In this document: one piece after another, positions 17,576 through 27,046 of the stretch | How positions within the stretch are numbered: position 1 is the first letter of the stretch | Layout: each line of letters begins with the position of its first letter | NCBI GenBank assembly: GCA_964504595.1 | Contig: CAZDEE010000006.1 | Span: forward strand, 1 to 64,000 | Origin: CAG-826 sp964504595 | GTDB lineage: Bacteria; Bacillota_I; Bacilli_A; RFN20; CAG-826 | Reading direction: 5' to 3' | DNA length: 64,000 nucleotides | The notes under the pieces: generated by a model | Database searches by the model: none | What the model was told of the DNA's origin: nothing | Seen by the model: only the letters and a program-made list of their open reading frames with translations | Position numbers and translations under genes: made by a program

Positions 17576-18499
17576 TTATTTTAAAGCCTCTTTAATACTT
17601 TCTTCATTAGGAAATGCATCAATAGCCCCATATCCTAAAGTAGTTAAAGCGCCACATACATTTGCGTATTTAAAAATCTTATCTAAAGTAATCTCATCTA
17701 GTTTTTCATTTTCATCCAATTGCTTTAATACACCGGCAAAAAAAGCATCGCCTGCACCAGTTGTATCAATAGGTTTAACTTTAACACTCTCTATAATATT
17801 AAAGGCACCATTAAAATAATAAGCACTTCCTGTCGCACCTAAAGTAACACAAATTAATTGATCTTTCTTTGCTAAATTACGAAGTTTATCTTCTAATTTT
17901 TCACCAAAAGAAAACATTTCTAATTCTTCTTTAGAAAATTTTATAATATCAGCTTTATCAATAAATTCACGATATATTTCAACAGCAGTATTAGAATCTT
18001 TATATATATCATCGCGGAAATTAACATCAAAACTAACTATTTTATTCTTTTTATGCGCTAAATCAAAAATATTTCTTGCAAATAATCTTCCTTTTTCTTC
18101 ACTTAACATTAAAGATCCAACATGTATAATTTTATAATCATCAATAATATCACTATCATATTCATCAAGGTTTAATTGATAATCTGCCGTGTTTTTTCGA
18201 TGAAAGCAAAAATCTCTTTCACCATTTTCATCTAATTTAACAAATGCTAAAGTAGTGTTAAAATCATCATCCTTAACAATTAAATTTCTAACAAATCTTT
18301 GATTTAATGAATGACGATAAAGAAAGTCACCTTGTAAATCATTACCAACTTTTCCTAAAAAAGATGATTTACCGCCTAACTTAGCAATTCCACAAGCTAC
18401 ATTATAAGGCGCTCCTCCAGCAAAAGCTTTATAACAAGTTACACCATTATCATTACTACCTATTAAATCAACTAAAATTTCTCCTATTGAAAGAATCAT
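17576..18499 (-). CDS. PfkB-family fructokinase
   Basis: 307-aa ribokinase/PfkB-fold sugar kinase. It begins MILSIGEILVDLIG. The N-terminal signature is GGAPYNVACGIAKLGGKSSF with the sugar-binding Gly-Gly, and the C-terminal signature DTTGAGDAFFAG contains the catalytic Asp and anion hole. Lacking a membrane signal, it is cytosolic. With an intracellular GH32 in the same operon, the likely reaction is fructose plus ATP to fructose 6-phosphate. Sugar specificity is inferred from context. GGGAGG precedes the ATG. It follows the LacI gene closely. Confidence 0.88.
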   Translation of the reverse strand: MILSIGEILVDLIGSNDNGVTCYKAFAGGAPYNVACGIAKLGGKSSFLGKVGNDLQGDFLYRHSLNQRFVRNLIVKDDDFNTTLAFVKLDENGERDFCFHRKNTADYQLNLDEYDSDIIDDYKIIHVGSLMLSEEKGRLFARNIFDLAHKKNKIVSFDVNFRDDIYKDSNTAVEIYREFIDKADIIKFSKEELEMFSFGEKLEDKLRNLAKKDQLICVTLGATGSAYYFNGAFNIIESVKVKPIDTTGAGDAFFAGVLKQLDENEKLDEITLDKIFKYANVCGALTTLGYGAIDAFPNEESIKEALK

Positions 18500-18511
18500 T
18501 AAAAAGCCTCC

Positions 18512-19474
18512 CTAAGCAGTTTCTCCTTTCACAAAAGTAGATGGAATAACCACTAATTTCTCACATGGTTCACCATTTATTTTGTGCATTAACTGCTCTA
18601 CAATTGCATGTGCAATCTCTACAATATTTTGTTGGCATTTTGTAAAAACAGGATGATACACTAAATCATCTATCATTCCATCATAAGCAATTATTTTTAA
18701 GTCTTCTGGTACTTTAATACCTTTAAAAACCGCTAATTGGTATAAAGAATTCGCCATTATATCACCGGAAGCAAAAATTGCATCTACATCAGGATATAAT
18801 TCTAAAAATTTTAAAGCGTATTTGGTTTCTTCACCATGCTCAAAATCCTCATAAATATAGACTGGTTCTTGACCTATTTTCTTCATAACATCTAAATAGG
18901 CATCTAAACGCTTTGAAACCTCTGATTTAACACGAGGTTTTCCTCCAATAAAACCTATTTTTTTAGCTTTACAACTAATTAAATATTCTAACGCTTCTAC
19001 CGTAGCGTCATAATTATTTGAAGTAATGCAAGGTATATTCTTACCTAAATGACGATCAAATGTAACAAGTGGCAATGATTGATCAACATATTCATGAACA
19101 TGGTGAGTGATAAATATAATACCATCAACTTGATTTTGACCAATCATATCCAAAAGTTTTAATTCTTTTTCTTTATTTCCTTGTGATTGAACAATAATTA
19201 AACGAATGCCTTTTTGATATAAGTCTTCTTCAATTGCATCAGCAATTTTTGAAAACATTGGGTGAGAAATAGTCGGCACAAAAAGGGCAACAACGTTTGA
19301 ACGACTATATTTTAAAGAACGTGCCATTTGATTTGGCTTATAACCAATTTCTTCAATTGCCTTTAAAACCCGTTTCCGCACTTCTTCAGAAACATATCCA
19401 TTATTATTTAATACCCTTGAAACAGTTGTTTTTGAAACTCCTGATCTTTTTGCAACATCGATAATACTTGCCAT
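18512..19474 (-). CDS. LacI-family transcriptional regulator of the fructan locus
   Basis: 320-aa repressor. The DNA-binding domain is at residues 1-50 (IIDVAKRSGVSKTTVSRVLN, then the hinge region PNQMARSLKYSRS). A periplasmic-binding-like effector domain follows (NVVALFVPTISHPMFSKIAD; ASGDIMANSLYQLA; KIIAYDG). It lies inside the fructan operon, so the likely effector is fructose, sucrose or a phosphorylated form. A plausible target is the AAGCGCTT palindrome between the -35 and -10 of the operon promoter near 32835. AGGAG lies before the ATG. Confidence 0.9.
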   Translation of the reverse strand: MASIIDVAKRSGVSKTTVSRVLNNNGYVSEEVRKRVLKAIEEIGYKPNQMARSLKYSRSNVVALFVPTISHPMFSKIADAIEEDLYQKGIRLIIVQSQGNKEKELKLLDMIGQNQVDGIIFITHHVHEYVDQSLPLVTFDRHLGKNIPCITSNNYDATVEALEYLISCKAKKIGFIGGKPRVKSEVSKRLDAYLDVMKKIGQEPVYIYEDFEHGEETKYALKFLELYPDVDAIFASGDIMANSLYQLAVFKGIKVPEDLKIIAYDGMIDDLVYHPVFTKCQQNIVEIAHAIVEQLMHKINGEPCEKLVVIPSTFVKGETA

Positions 19475-19499
19475 ACTTTTCTCCTAAAGTTATTTTGTC

Positions 19500-19516
19500 A
19501 GGGCAAAAATTGCCCT
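19500..19516 (-). other. Intercistronic hairpin
   Basis: AGGGCAA and TTGCCCT form a perfect 7-bp stem with a 3-base loop in the 56-base gap ahead of the LacI gene. No T run follows on the minus strand, so it looks more like an mRNA-processing or partial attenuation element than a full terminator. Confidence 0.45.
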
Positions 19517-19530
19517 AACATTATAGATTT

Positions 19531-21210
19531 TTAATTTTTCTTAATTTTCTTCTTACATTGAATATAATAATACATTACTGAAATTGACGCAAACCATATT
19601 ACCATAACAATAAGTAAACAATTGTTTTTATTTTGAAGTGTTGAAAATAAAATATTTTGAGATAATGAAGGTGCTTTATTATTTTTTTCATTAATTGCGG
19701 TTAAATAATCAATCGTATCTTTAATTGTACTTTCTGAAGTTAATTTATAGTTATTAATAAATTCCGCATCCACGCCTTGAAATCCATTATATGCATTAAT
19801 CAACTTGTTAAATTCTGCATCATCAGCAGCAATATTACATAAGCCACTATTAGAAAGATTATCTTTCATATTTTTAACAAAATCAAAGATATTGGTCTTT
19901 GTATTTGTCGCGTTAACTGCAGCAATCCTAATATTTTCTTCATTATAATCTCCATAAATATGGTTAACATAAGTATCAAGTGAAGAAAATTCTGGTTTTG
20001 TTTCATAATAAGTGACAACATTATCTAAAACTAAATGTCCCCAACCACCATCTCTTGTATCATGAAATTCAAGATACATTTTTGCACCGATAAACGGCGA
20101 TAAATCTAGTAAATGTTCAGTCATTGTCGCTAATCGGCAACCATCTTTTACACGTGGGAATTCAACATCTGCAAAAGCGGCATTTTGTGCTTCTGCTAAA
20201 ACCGCTCCATTTTGTGCTTTAACAACAACTTTAGCTTCATTTCCCGCCATTCTGAAGGAAATAAAACCACTTCCACCTAAAGTAAAGGTTGTAGAACGAA
20301 TACCAAATCTTTGATTTTCTGAAATTCTTTCAAAGCCACTAAAGAAATAATTGCCATTTTTGTTAAATGGAATTGCTTCCGCCCAAAATGTATTTGACGC
20401 ATAAACTGGATTCTTTCCTGGATTTCCTCCTTCAAATTCTGGATAACAATCACTTGTAAAATTCCAGCCTTTCATATCGCCTGATTCAAAATCAGGATTA
20501 ACAATATAATTAGTTTCACCTAAAATAGGTAAGACATAATTGTTATTATATACTTCTAAAGTTCCATTTTTACCTGCTTCATCCTCAGTTTCATTAGTAA
20601 TCATTTCCTTATGTGCATTAAAGGAATTAATGACTTCTTGAGCTGTTTGACTTGTTTTAATTTCATCAATAATAAGTGCACCAAAGCCATTTTCTTTTAA
20701 ATCAACTATTTCAAAATGCATTGAATGACCTAAACGAGATAAATCAACTTGTCTCCAAGTATAGACCATATTCCACGCTCTTGAAGGATCGGCAAAATAA
20801 TTATTATTGATGATAAGTACAGTCTCATTATTTGAAGTTTCATCAACTAAACGAACATAACCAGCATCACTATTTCCGCCTAAAAGCATCGATATATAGC
20901 CTTCACCGCCTAGAGTAAATGAAGGTGAATGTAAAGTACCTTTTAATCCTTCATTAACTTCACCACATAAAAACTTATCGACACTAAAGAATTTACGAGT
21001 TGTCCAATATTTATGGTTACTATCACGTATTTCACCTATATTATCGCCTGTCCAGCTAGTTAAATCATTACTAAAGTCGCCATTTTCCATATAAATATTA
21101 CTAAACTCAAATGCATGGGCAACTGAATTTGCCTTAGCGTTATCTTTAGAAGAAAACGCTAAAGCACAAACAGAAAGGATTAAAAGTGTATATATAAATT
21201 TTTTATTCAT
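19531..21210 (-). CDS. Surface protein with two jelly-roll-like modules and a C-terminal membrane anchor
   Basis: 559 aa, function unknown. A signal peptide (FIYTLLILSVCALAFSS) is followed by two copies of a module of about 150-170 residues, beginning near residues 40 and 236. Each copy shows 'N-x-DFxxGDxxxW', an F/TFW segment, 'FTLGG-GyIS' and a closing 'GHLVLDNVVTYYE'-like strand. A helical stretch comes next, and the protein ends in a hydrophobic span and KKKIKKN, which suggests membrane anchoring without an LPXTG motif. The same module occurs in the next two upstream proteins, which are fructan-active or neighbours of such enzymes. I infer a carbohydrate-binding role at the cell surface. 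No catalytic motif was seen. Confidence 0.75.
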   Translation of the reverse strand: MNKKFIYTLLILSVCALAFSSKDNAKANSVAHAFEFSNIYMENGDFSNDLTSWTGDNIGEIRDSNHKYWTTRKFFSVDKFLCGEVNEGLKGTLHSPSFTLGGEGYISMLLGGNSDAGYVRLVDETSNNETVLIINNNYFADPSRAWNMVYTWRQVDLSRLGHSMHFEIVDLKENGFGALIIDEIKTSQTAQEVINSFNAHKEMITNETEDEAGKNGTLEVYNNNYVLPILGETNYIVNPDFESGDMKGWNFTSDCYPEFEGGNPGKNPVYASNTFWAEAIPFNKNGNYFFSGFERISENQRFGIRSTTFTLGGSGFISFRMAGNEAKVVVKAQNGAVLAEAQNAAFADVEFPRVKDGCRLATMTEHLLDLSPFIGAKMYLEFHDTRDGGWGHLVLDNVVTYYETKPEFSSLDTYVNHIYGDYNEENIRIAAVNATNTKTNIFDFVKNMKDNLSNSGLCNIAADDAEFNKLINAYNGFQGVDAEFINNYKLTSESTIKDTIDYLTAINEKNNKAPSLSQNILFSTLQNKNNCLLIVMVIWFASISVMYYYIQCKKKIKKN

Positions 21211-21231
21211 AAATAAATTTCTTCCTTTTCA

Positions 21232-23487
21232 TTATAAAGTATTAATAGCTTCACTATAATTTAAAACAACATCATTATAAGAGTCAGTTGAAGCAATATA
21301 TTCTCTTACAGTATCTTTCATCGTTGTATAATCTGGTGCAGTTTCATAATAAGTAACAATTTCATCAAAGAATGCAACAGACCAGCCACCAATATTTCCT
21401 AAATCCGATATTTCAATATATAAATTTTGATTTAAATATTCACTTAAATTAGCAACATATCCATTCATTGTCGCTAATCGACAACCATTTGATATACTTG
21501 GGAAGTTTACATCGGCAAATAAATTGTTGCGATAATCAGCAATTAATTCTCCATCTGCGGTATAAACTTTAACCGCGGAGGCAGCACCACCCATTTTAAA
21601 AGAAATATATCCACTTCCACTTAAAGTGAAAGTTGTTGAACGTAAAGTATAACCTTCTGGTTCTGAAGGACATGCGGTCCATCCATTAAAGAAATATTCA
21701 CCAGATTTATTATATGGAATTTGTTCAGCCCAGAATGTTGTATCAGAATTAATTGCATCATCTGTAACAACGTTTCCGCTTACTATTGTCCAACCAGTTA
21801 AATCACCGGTTTCAAAACCGCCATTAGTAATTTGATTATCATAAACAATATCATTCTTTACAGTAACTTTAATTACGCTTTCGCTCGATTGCTCGTAATT
21901 ATCTGTGACTTTAATTGAAATATAATAATCGCCATCTTTATCAAAGTTAAATGAATTATAATCAACTTCTGTAAGTAAATTGTTACCTAATTTAGCACTA
22001 ACAATTGAACGACTTAAGTCATTTGTGGCAGTGTAGTCATCACTTACTGTCACTTCGTTAAGTAATCTGTTTAAATCGACATTATTTGTTGGCGCCATTT
22101 CCTTAACTAAAGCATAGCCATTTTCTTCCTTAATTGTTGGAGCATTGCCCGCTAAAGGATAAGAATATCCTCCATTATATAGAGCAATATAAGCATCTTT
22201 AGCAACTGAATCTTCTTCATATGTTGCCGTTTTTAACGCAGTAATTTCATCTATAATATCTTCTTTAGATAAATTAATCTTAAAATCATCAACGACTATT
22301 GCTTTAAAGCTATCTTCTGATTGACTTTCATCAACAATTAAGAAATAAAGAACTTTTCCTTTACATGCTGTTACATCAACGAAAACTTCGTGCATATTAA
22401 GTGACATCTTAGGATCAGAAAATTCTTTATTTGTTACACGAGCGACTTCAGAATTAGTTTGAGCATCAATTATAGAAACATAAGCTGTTGAGAATTTTGC
22501 ACCACCAATTCTAAAGGATACGTATTTATTTCCTTCAGTATTTTCAATAGTAAACTTTTCAGAACGCATTTTTCCAATCCGATTTTCTGTACCTTCGACT
22601 TTAAATCCGTTTAAGAAATAATTGCCTTCTGCATAGAATTGTCTTTCACCCCAGAATGTATTTGCTGATTCTTCAATAAAATCTTCATTTAATGCATCTC
22701 CTGATAAAACTTTCCATCCAGTTAAATCACCGGTTTCAAAACCGCCATTACGTAATGAAGTTGATGTTTCATCTTCTTCAAATGGTTTTTCTTCATATTG
22801 CTTTAACTCATCTTTACGAAGATTAATTACTTCATTTTTTTCTGATGCATTTTGAATAATTCTAAAATCATCAAAATTAACGTAGGAATAATCAGTTACT
22901 TCACTATTAGTGTCCTCATCAACAACGACAATCTTAATGATTTCATCAATATATTCTGATAAATCAACATATTTTTGAACCATTTGGTCAGTACATGTTG
23001 TTCCATTAAAATCATCATTACCAATTTTATCAACCTCGACATCTCCTCCATTAGCCTTAAATGCTAAAGGTTTATCACTACCATCTTTATAGAATTGAAT
23101 ATAAATTTTTGAAGTATCTTTAGCGGCCCCCATTTTAAATGATACATATCCTAATCCACCAAGTTTAAAATAATCACTTTCTAATTTACCTGTATAAGAT
23201 GGTAAACTGCTTTCAATTCCAGAAAAGAAATATGTTCCAACTTTTCCAGCTTCAATTCCATTAACAGTTGTGGCATTAGTAACATTATCTGGTGAAAAAG
23301 CTCCTAGTCCTTTGTCAGACCATCCTTCGATCTTCTCACCGATACCACTTTCAAAGCCACCATTAAGAATTAAATTATCATGAAATTCCGTTTTAGTATT
23401 ATTTTGACCATTTCCACAACCTGCCAACATTGTAAAAGCAGTTAACGACAAACAACTACACAACAATATTTTCTTATTTGTTTTCAT
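21232..23487 (-). CDS. Lipoprotein with three jelly-roll-like modules and an Ig-like domain
   Basis: 751 aa. The lipobox LAGC (lipidated Cys near residue 25) marks a lipoprotein. Three copies of the module begin near residues 39, 246 and 552, each with NGGFE-G-x-GW. Between copies two and three, around residues 450-548, lies an Ig- or cadherin-like stretch (NFDKDGDYYISIKVTDNYEQ). Copies two and three share an identical 33-base DNA segment (21794-21826 and 22718-22750), a sign of recent duplication or gene conversion. Its first 14 bases overlap the end of the intracellular GH32 gene, and its ribosome binding site lies inside that gene. Likely a fructan-binding surface protein; no enzyme motif was found. 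Confidence 0.75.
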   Translation of the reverse strand: MKTNKKILLCSCLSLTAFTMLAGCGNGQNNTKTEFHDNLILNGGFESGIGEKIEGWSDKGLGAFSPDNVTNATTVNGIEAGKVGTYFFSGIESSLPSYTGKLESDYFKLGGLGYVSFKMGAAKDTSKIYIQFYKDGSDKPLAFKANGGDVEVDKIGNDDFNGTTCTDQMVQKYVDLSEYIDEIIKIVVVDEDTNSEVTDYSYVNFDDFRIIQNASEKNEVINLRKDELKQYEEKPFEEDETSTSLRNGGFETGDLTGWKVLSGDALNEDFIEESANTFWGERQFYAEGNYFLNGFKVEGTENRIGKMRSEKFTIENTEGNKYVSFRIGGAKFSTAYVSIIDAQTNSEVARVTNKEFSDPKMSLNMHEVFVDVTACKGKVLYFLIVDESQSEDSFKAIVVDDFKINLSKEDIIDEITALKTATYEEDSVAKDAYIALYNGGYSYPLAGNAPTIKEENGYALVKEMAPTNNVDLNRLLNEVTVSDDYTATNDLSRSIVSAKLGNNLLTEVDYNSFNFDKDGDYYISIKVTDNYEQSSESVIKVTVKNDIVYDNQITNGGFETGDLTGWTIVSGNVVTDDAINSDTTFWAEQIPYNKSGEYFFNGWTACPSEPEGYTLRSTTFTLSGSGYISFKMGGAASAVKVYTADGELIADYRNNLFADVNFPSISNGCRLATMNGYVANLSEYLNQNLYIEISDLGNIGGWSVAFFDEIVTYYETAPDYTTMKDTVREYIASTDSYNDVVLNYSEAINTL
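21794..22750 (-). repeat. Identical 33-base repeat pair inside the three-module lipoprotein gene
   Basis: The segments 21794-21826 and 22718-22750 are identical over 33 bases and encode the same NGGFETGDLTGW start of modules two and three. The coordinates span from the first copy to the second. Confidence 0.85.
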
Positions 23488-24964
23488 ATAATATTTCCTC
23501 CTTTTCCTTATATGTTTTAAATATTATTTGTTTATAAACTTTTTCATTGCTTAAAAAATGGATATCATAATCTTCTTTTTCTTTATAAAAATTACTCGTT
23601 AATATTAAGGATCCATCATCAATAAATACTTCCATTATCGAAACATCGATAATAATTTTTAAGTCAATTATGTCATTATCGCATTTTCTATTTACATATC
23701 GGACATCACTAATTTCACCATCATTATTTTTTATTATTAGACCTGAATGTAAACGATTTAATGTAAATAATCTTTCATGATGACTATAAGTTAAGACAAT
23801 TTCTTCATCACCATCTTTTGCAAGTTTGATTGATGCAACACTATCATCATTCATCAATGATGTATCTATTTTTACTTCAATTTCATGAGCGGGTATTTTA
23901 TTATTAATAATTAATCTTGAGCAACTTTCAAAAACCTTTTCTTTTTCCACGATTGAATTTGTATTAATTGGATTCTGTATCAATTTTCCATTTCTAATTG
24001 AAAGTAATCTTGGAATCGTTAGCTGTCCCACCCATCCATAAGAATGAGTTGGATATTCTCTATCCCAGCGACTTGCCCACGCGATTAACAAAGGATTATT
24101 ATTTTTGTCTAAAGTAACTTGCGTTGCATAGAAATCAAATCCTAAATCCATTTCTTGCGCTGGCAACTGATTAATAAAGACTCCTTTTTCATAATCAATT
24201 TTGCCAATAATGTACATAACACCATGTCCATTGCTGTCATAAATTCTTTCTCTATTAAAAGCAAATTGAGGTGACATTATAAGCACATCATATCCATCAA
24301 TCTTTACTAAATTAGGACACTCAAGCATTCCTCCATTTACACTTCTCTGAGTATAGAGTTCATTCACATATTCCCAATCAATTAAATTTTTGGATTTAAA
24401 TAAAATAATTGCTACTTCTGTATCATCTTTTCTTACACCATATGCGGAATAATAAACACCATTATCTTCAATAATACACGGATCTCTAAAGTCACTAATC
24501 TTATACTTATTTGGAAGAATGCTTTCATCAATAACTGGATTTTTATCATATTTTATAAAACCATTATTTTCATTTAAAAAAGCAATATTCTGTGTTTGTT
24601 TTCCCTCAGAAACACCTGTATAAAAAAGATATAACTGATTATCTTTAACATATGCACTTCCAGAAAAGCAACCTAACTCATGATCATATTTTTCACTTGG
24701 TGCAAGAGCGACATCATTATAAGTCCAATTTAATAAATCTTCGCTTTCTGCATGTCCCCAATGCATCGGTCCCCACTTAATATCATATGGATTATATTGA
24801 TAAAACACATGATACTTGCCTCTATAATATATAAAGCCATTAGGATCGTTCATCCATCCTATTAAAGAAGATAGATGATATTTTGGTACATACTTTCCAT
24901 AAACTAATGGGCGCTTCTTCTTAATATACTCATTAGCCTGCTTTAATCTTTCCATAATTTCCAC
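23474..24964 (-). CDS. Intracellular GH32 beta-fructosidase (sucrose-6-phosphate hydrolase type)
   Basis: 496-aa GH32 enzyme with no signal peptide, so cytosolic. The catalytic triad is complete: nucleophile Asp40 in WMNDPNG, transition-state stabiliser Asp161 in FRDP, and acid/base Glu215 in ECP. HVFYQYNP and MHWGHAES also fit. The beta-propeller is followed by the C-terminal beta-sandwich, ending VSIMEVFIDDGSLILTSNFY. It would release fructose from imported sucrose, sucrose 6-phosphate or fructo-oligosaccharides for the fructokinase. The frame opens with GTG at 24964, overlapping the previous stop (TAGTG); ATG at 24955 is an equally possible start, and neither has a strong ribosome binding site. 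Confidence 0.9.
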   Translation of the reverse strand: MEIMERLKQANEYIKKKRPLVYGKYVPKYHLSSLIGWMNDPNGFIYYRGKYHVFYQYNPYDIKWGPMHWGHAESEDLLNWTYNDVALAPSEKYDHELGCFSGSAYVKDNQLYLFYTGVSEGKQTQNIAFLNENNGFIKYDKNPVIDESILPNKYKISDFRDPCIIEDNGVYYSAYGVRKDDTEVAIILFKSKNLIDWEYVNELYTQRSVNGGMLECPNLVKIDGYDVLIMSPQFAFNRERIYDSNGHGVMYIIGKIDYEKGVFINQLPAQEMDLGFDFYATQVTLDKNNNPLLIAWASRWDREYPTHSYGWVGQLTIPRLLSIRNGKLIQNPINTNSIVEKEKVFESCSRLIINNKIPAHEIEVKIDTSLMNDDSVASIKLAKDGDEEIVLTYSHHERLFTLNRLHSGLIIKNNDGEISDVRYVNRKCDNDIIDLKIIIDVSIMEVFIDDGSLILTSNFYKEKEDYDIHFLSNEKVYKQIIFKTYKEKEEILYENK

Positions 24965-27033
24965 TACTCAACTTTCAAATCATATTTTGTTATATCGCTA
25001 AAGATTGCACTTCCATCTTCAACAAAAAATTCAATATTTGTATCATCCTTATCTGGGAATACTGTTCCTGTCATTGTGTAATATCCATCATTTATAAATA
25101 CTTCAACTGAAGAAACATCTAAGAACAATCTTAATTTAATCTTTCCATCGATAGGTGTTACTGGTGCATATCGAACGCCATTTTGGCCACTTTCACCAGT
25201 TCCATTTATTGTTTTACCGTTATTTATACGATTAAAAACTAATCTTTGATAATAAGCATCATAATAAATATCTGTATGATTATCGGTTCCTTTGAAAACG
25301 CTAATTCCCGCTTTACCATCACTTGATAATGATGAAATATCCATTGTAAATTCAATTTCAGCTTTAGTGCCCTCAATATTCTTAATCGCTATCGATTCAT
25401 TAGATATTGTCTTATTACTAACAGAAACCTTATTTTTTCGATATTTTTCAATTTCTCTTACCGGTGATTGATAAATGTGATTATCCTTCATTGTCAATTC
25501 TCTTGGTAAGACCATTGCTCCTGTCCAGCCATGTCCTGAAGAAGGGAAAGAACTACGACTCCACATATTCATCCACGCGGTTAGAATAGTTCTACCATCT
25601 CCTGGTTTTAAACATTGAGCGGCATAGAAATCAAATCCTTTATCAAATTCTTCCATCACCATTTCTCCGGAATCATTTGTAAAAGCGCCACTATCTAAAT
25701 TCAAACTACCTATTTGATAGGTCACACTATGAATATTTTGGTATTCGCTAATTTCTTTTGATGTTAGAAATTGTGGTGATGAAATTATAACATCCTTACC
25801 ATCGATAATTTGATAATCAGGGCATTCAAATATTCCTCCACCAGTTATTTCAGATTGAAATAAAATACCGACATATTCCCAATTGTCTATTAAATTATTA
25901 GAACGGTATAACAATAATTGTCCTCCTTGCTTTCCTGCAAGTTTCGAACCTATAATCGCATAATAATAAGAACCTTGTTTAAATACTTTTGGATCTCTAA
26001 AGTCATAATCAGTCGCGTTATTTGGTAATAAAGTATCACTAATAACTGGATTTCGATTTAATTTAGTAAAATCGATGCCATTTTCTGAATATGCTAGAGC
26101 TTGTCTTTGTTTTCCATCTGTTCCAACTGCAGCATATAAAAGATATAATCTTCCATCAATTTCAATTGCTGAGCCAGAAAAGCAACCATTCCGATCGTAT
26201 TTTTTATCTGGCGCTAATGCTACAGGTTGATCTTCCCATTTTACAAAATCTGTCGATGTTGCATGTCCCCAATGCATCGTATCCCAGCCAACCGAATATG
26301 GCGTATGTTGATAAAATAAATGTATTTTACCATCAAATACTGAAAATCCATTCGGGTCATTAATCCATCCCATAGGCGCCATCAAGTGGTATGAATGACG
26401 ATAAGTATCAACAACTTCATGTCTATGATTTTCAATATATCTTGTAGCATCATATGCCGCTCCAACTTTATCAGCTTCACCTTTATAATTAACAATAAAA
26501 TCATCAATTATTAAATAGTTATATCCTGTATCACTATTATCATTGTCCACTATTTTAATGTAGACATCTTTGCCTACAAATTCATTAGCGTCTAATATTA
26601 CTCGATGCATAACATTGCTAGGATTATCTCGATCGAATTTATAATTGGCTATATATTTTAATTCTTCATTTGTGGATGTATCACACAAAACTAAATAACA
26701 TTTATTTGTATCGATTCCTCCACCTAACATAAAACCAATCTTTCCATTACCTTTTAATTTAAAAGAAGGACTTTTAATAACACCAACTGCGGAATTACCA
26801 TTACGTTCACCATTTAAGAAGAAATCACCAACAACATTCCATGTTTTATTTTCATAGCTTGAAACATCAATTGCATTTAATGTAAAAGCATTTCCACTAA
26901 TGACTTCCCAATTATCTAAAGAACCTAATTCAAAACCACTATTGCTAAAATAATATTCACCTACATCATTTCCACAAGAAGATGTAATGACCAATAAAAG
27001 ACTAAGTAATGTAGTTTTCATTTTCTTTTTCAT
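24964..27033 (-). CDS. Secreted GH32 lipoprotein with N-terminal jelly-roll-like module
   Basis: 689 aa. The lipobox ITSSC marks export and lipidation. One copy of the module seen in the two downstream proteins lies at about residues 25-190 (NSGFELGSLDNW; LKGNGKIGFMLGGGID). The GH32 propeller follows: WINDPNG with nucleophile Asp226, HLFYQHTP, MHWGHATS, YDFRDPKVF and IFECPDY. The beta-sandwich ends with VSSVEVFINDGYYTMTGTVF. It probably cuts levan, inulin or sucrose at the cell surface. ATG at 27033 is chosen because AAGAGG is directly followed by an earlier ATG at 27042, too close to use it. It is four bases from the GH32 gene at 27047 in the frame as given. Confidence 0.9.
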   Translation of the reverse strand: MKKKMKTTLLSLLLVITSSCGNDVGEYYFSNSGFELGSLDNWEVISGNAFTLNAIDVSSYENKTWNVVGDFFLNGERNGNSAVGVIKSPSFKLKGNGKIGFMLGGGIDTNKCYLVLCDTSTNEELKYIANYKFDRDNPSNVMHRVILDANEFVGKDVYIKIVDNDNSDTGYNYLIIDDFIVNYKGEADKVGAAYDATRYIENHRHEVVDTYRHSYHLMAPMGWINDPNGFSVFDGKIHLFYQHTPYSVGWDTMHWGHATSTDFVKWEDQPVALAPDKKYDRNGCFSGSAIEIDGRLYLLYAAVGTDGKQRQALAYSENGIDFTKLNRNPVISDTLLPNNATDYDFRDPKVFKQGSYYYAIIGSKLAGKQGGQLLLYRSNNLIDNWEYVGILFQSEITGGGIFECPDYQIIDGKDVIISSPQFLTSKEISEYQNIHSVTYQIGSLNLDSGAFTNDSGEMVMEEFDKGFDFYAAQCLKPGDGRTILTAWMNMWSRSSFPSSGHGWTGAMVLPRELTMKDNHIYQSPVREIEKYRKNKVSVSNKTISNESIAIKNIEGTKAEIEFTMDISSLSSDGKAGISVFKGTDNHTDIYYDAYYQRLVFNRINNGKTINGTGESGQNGVRYAPVTPIDGKIKLRLFLDVSSVEVFINDGYYTMTGTVFPDKDDTNIEFFVEDGSAIFSDITKYDLKVE

Positions 27034-27046
27034 ATCTAACATCCTC

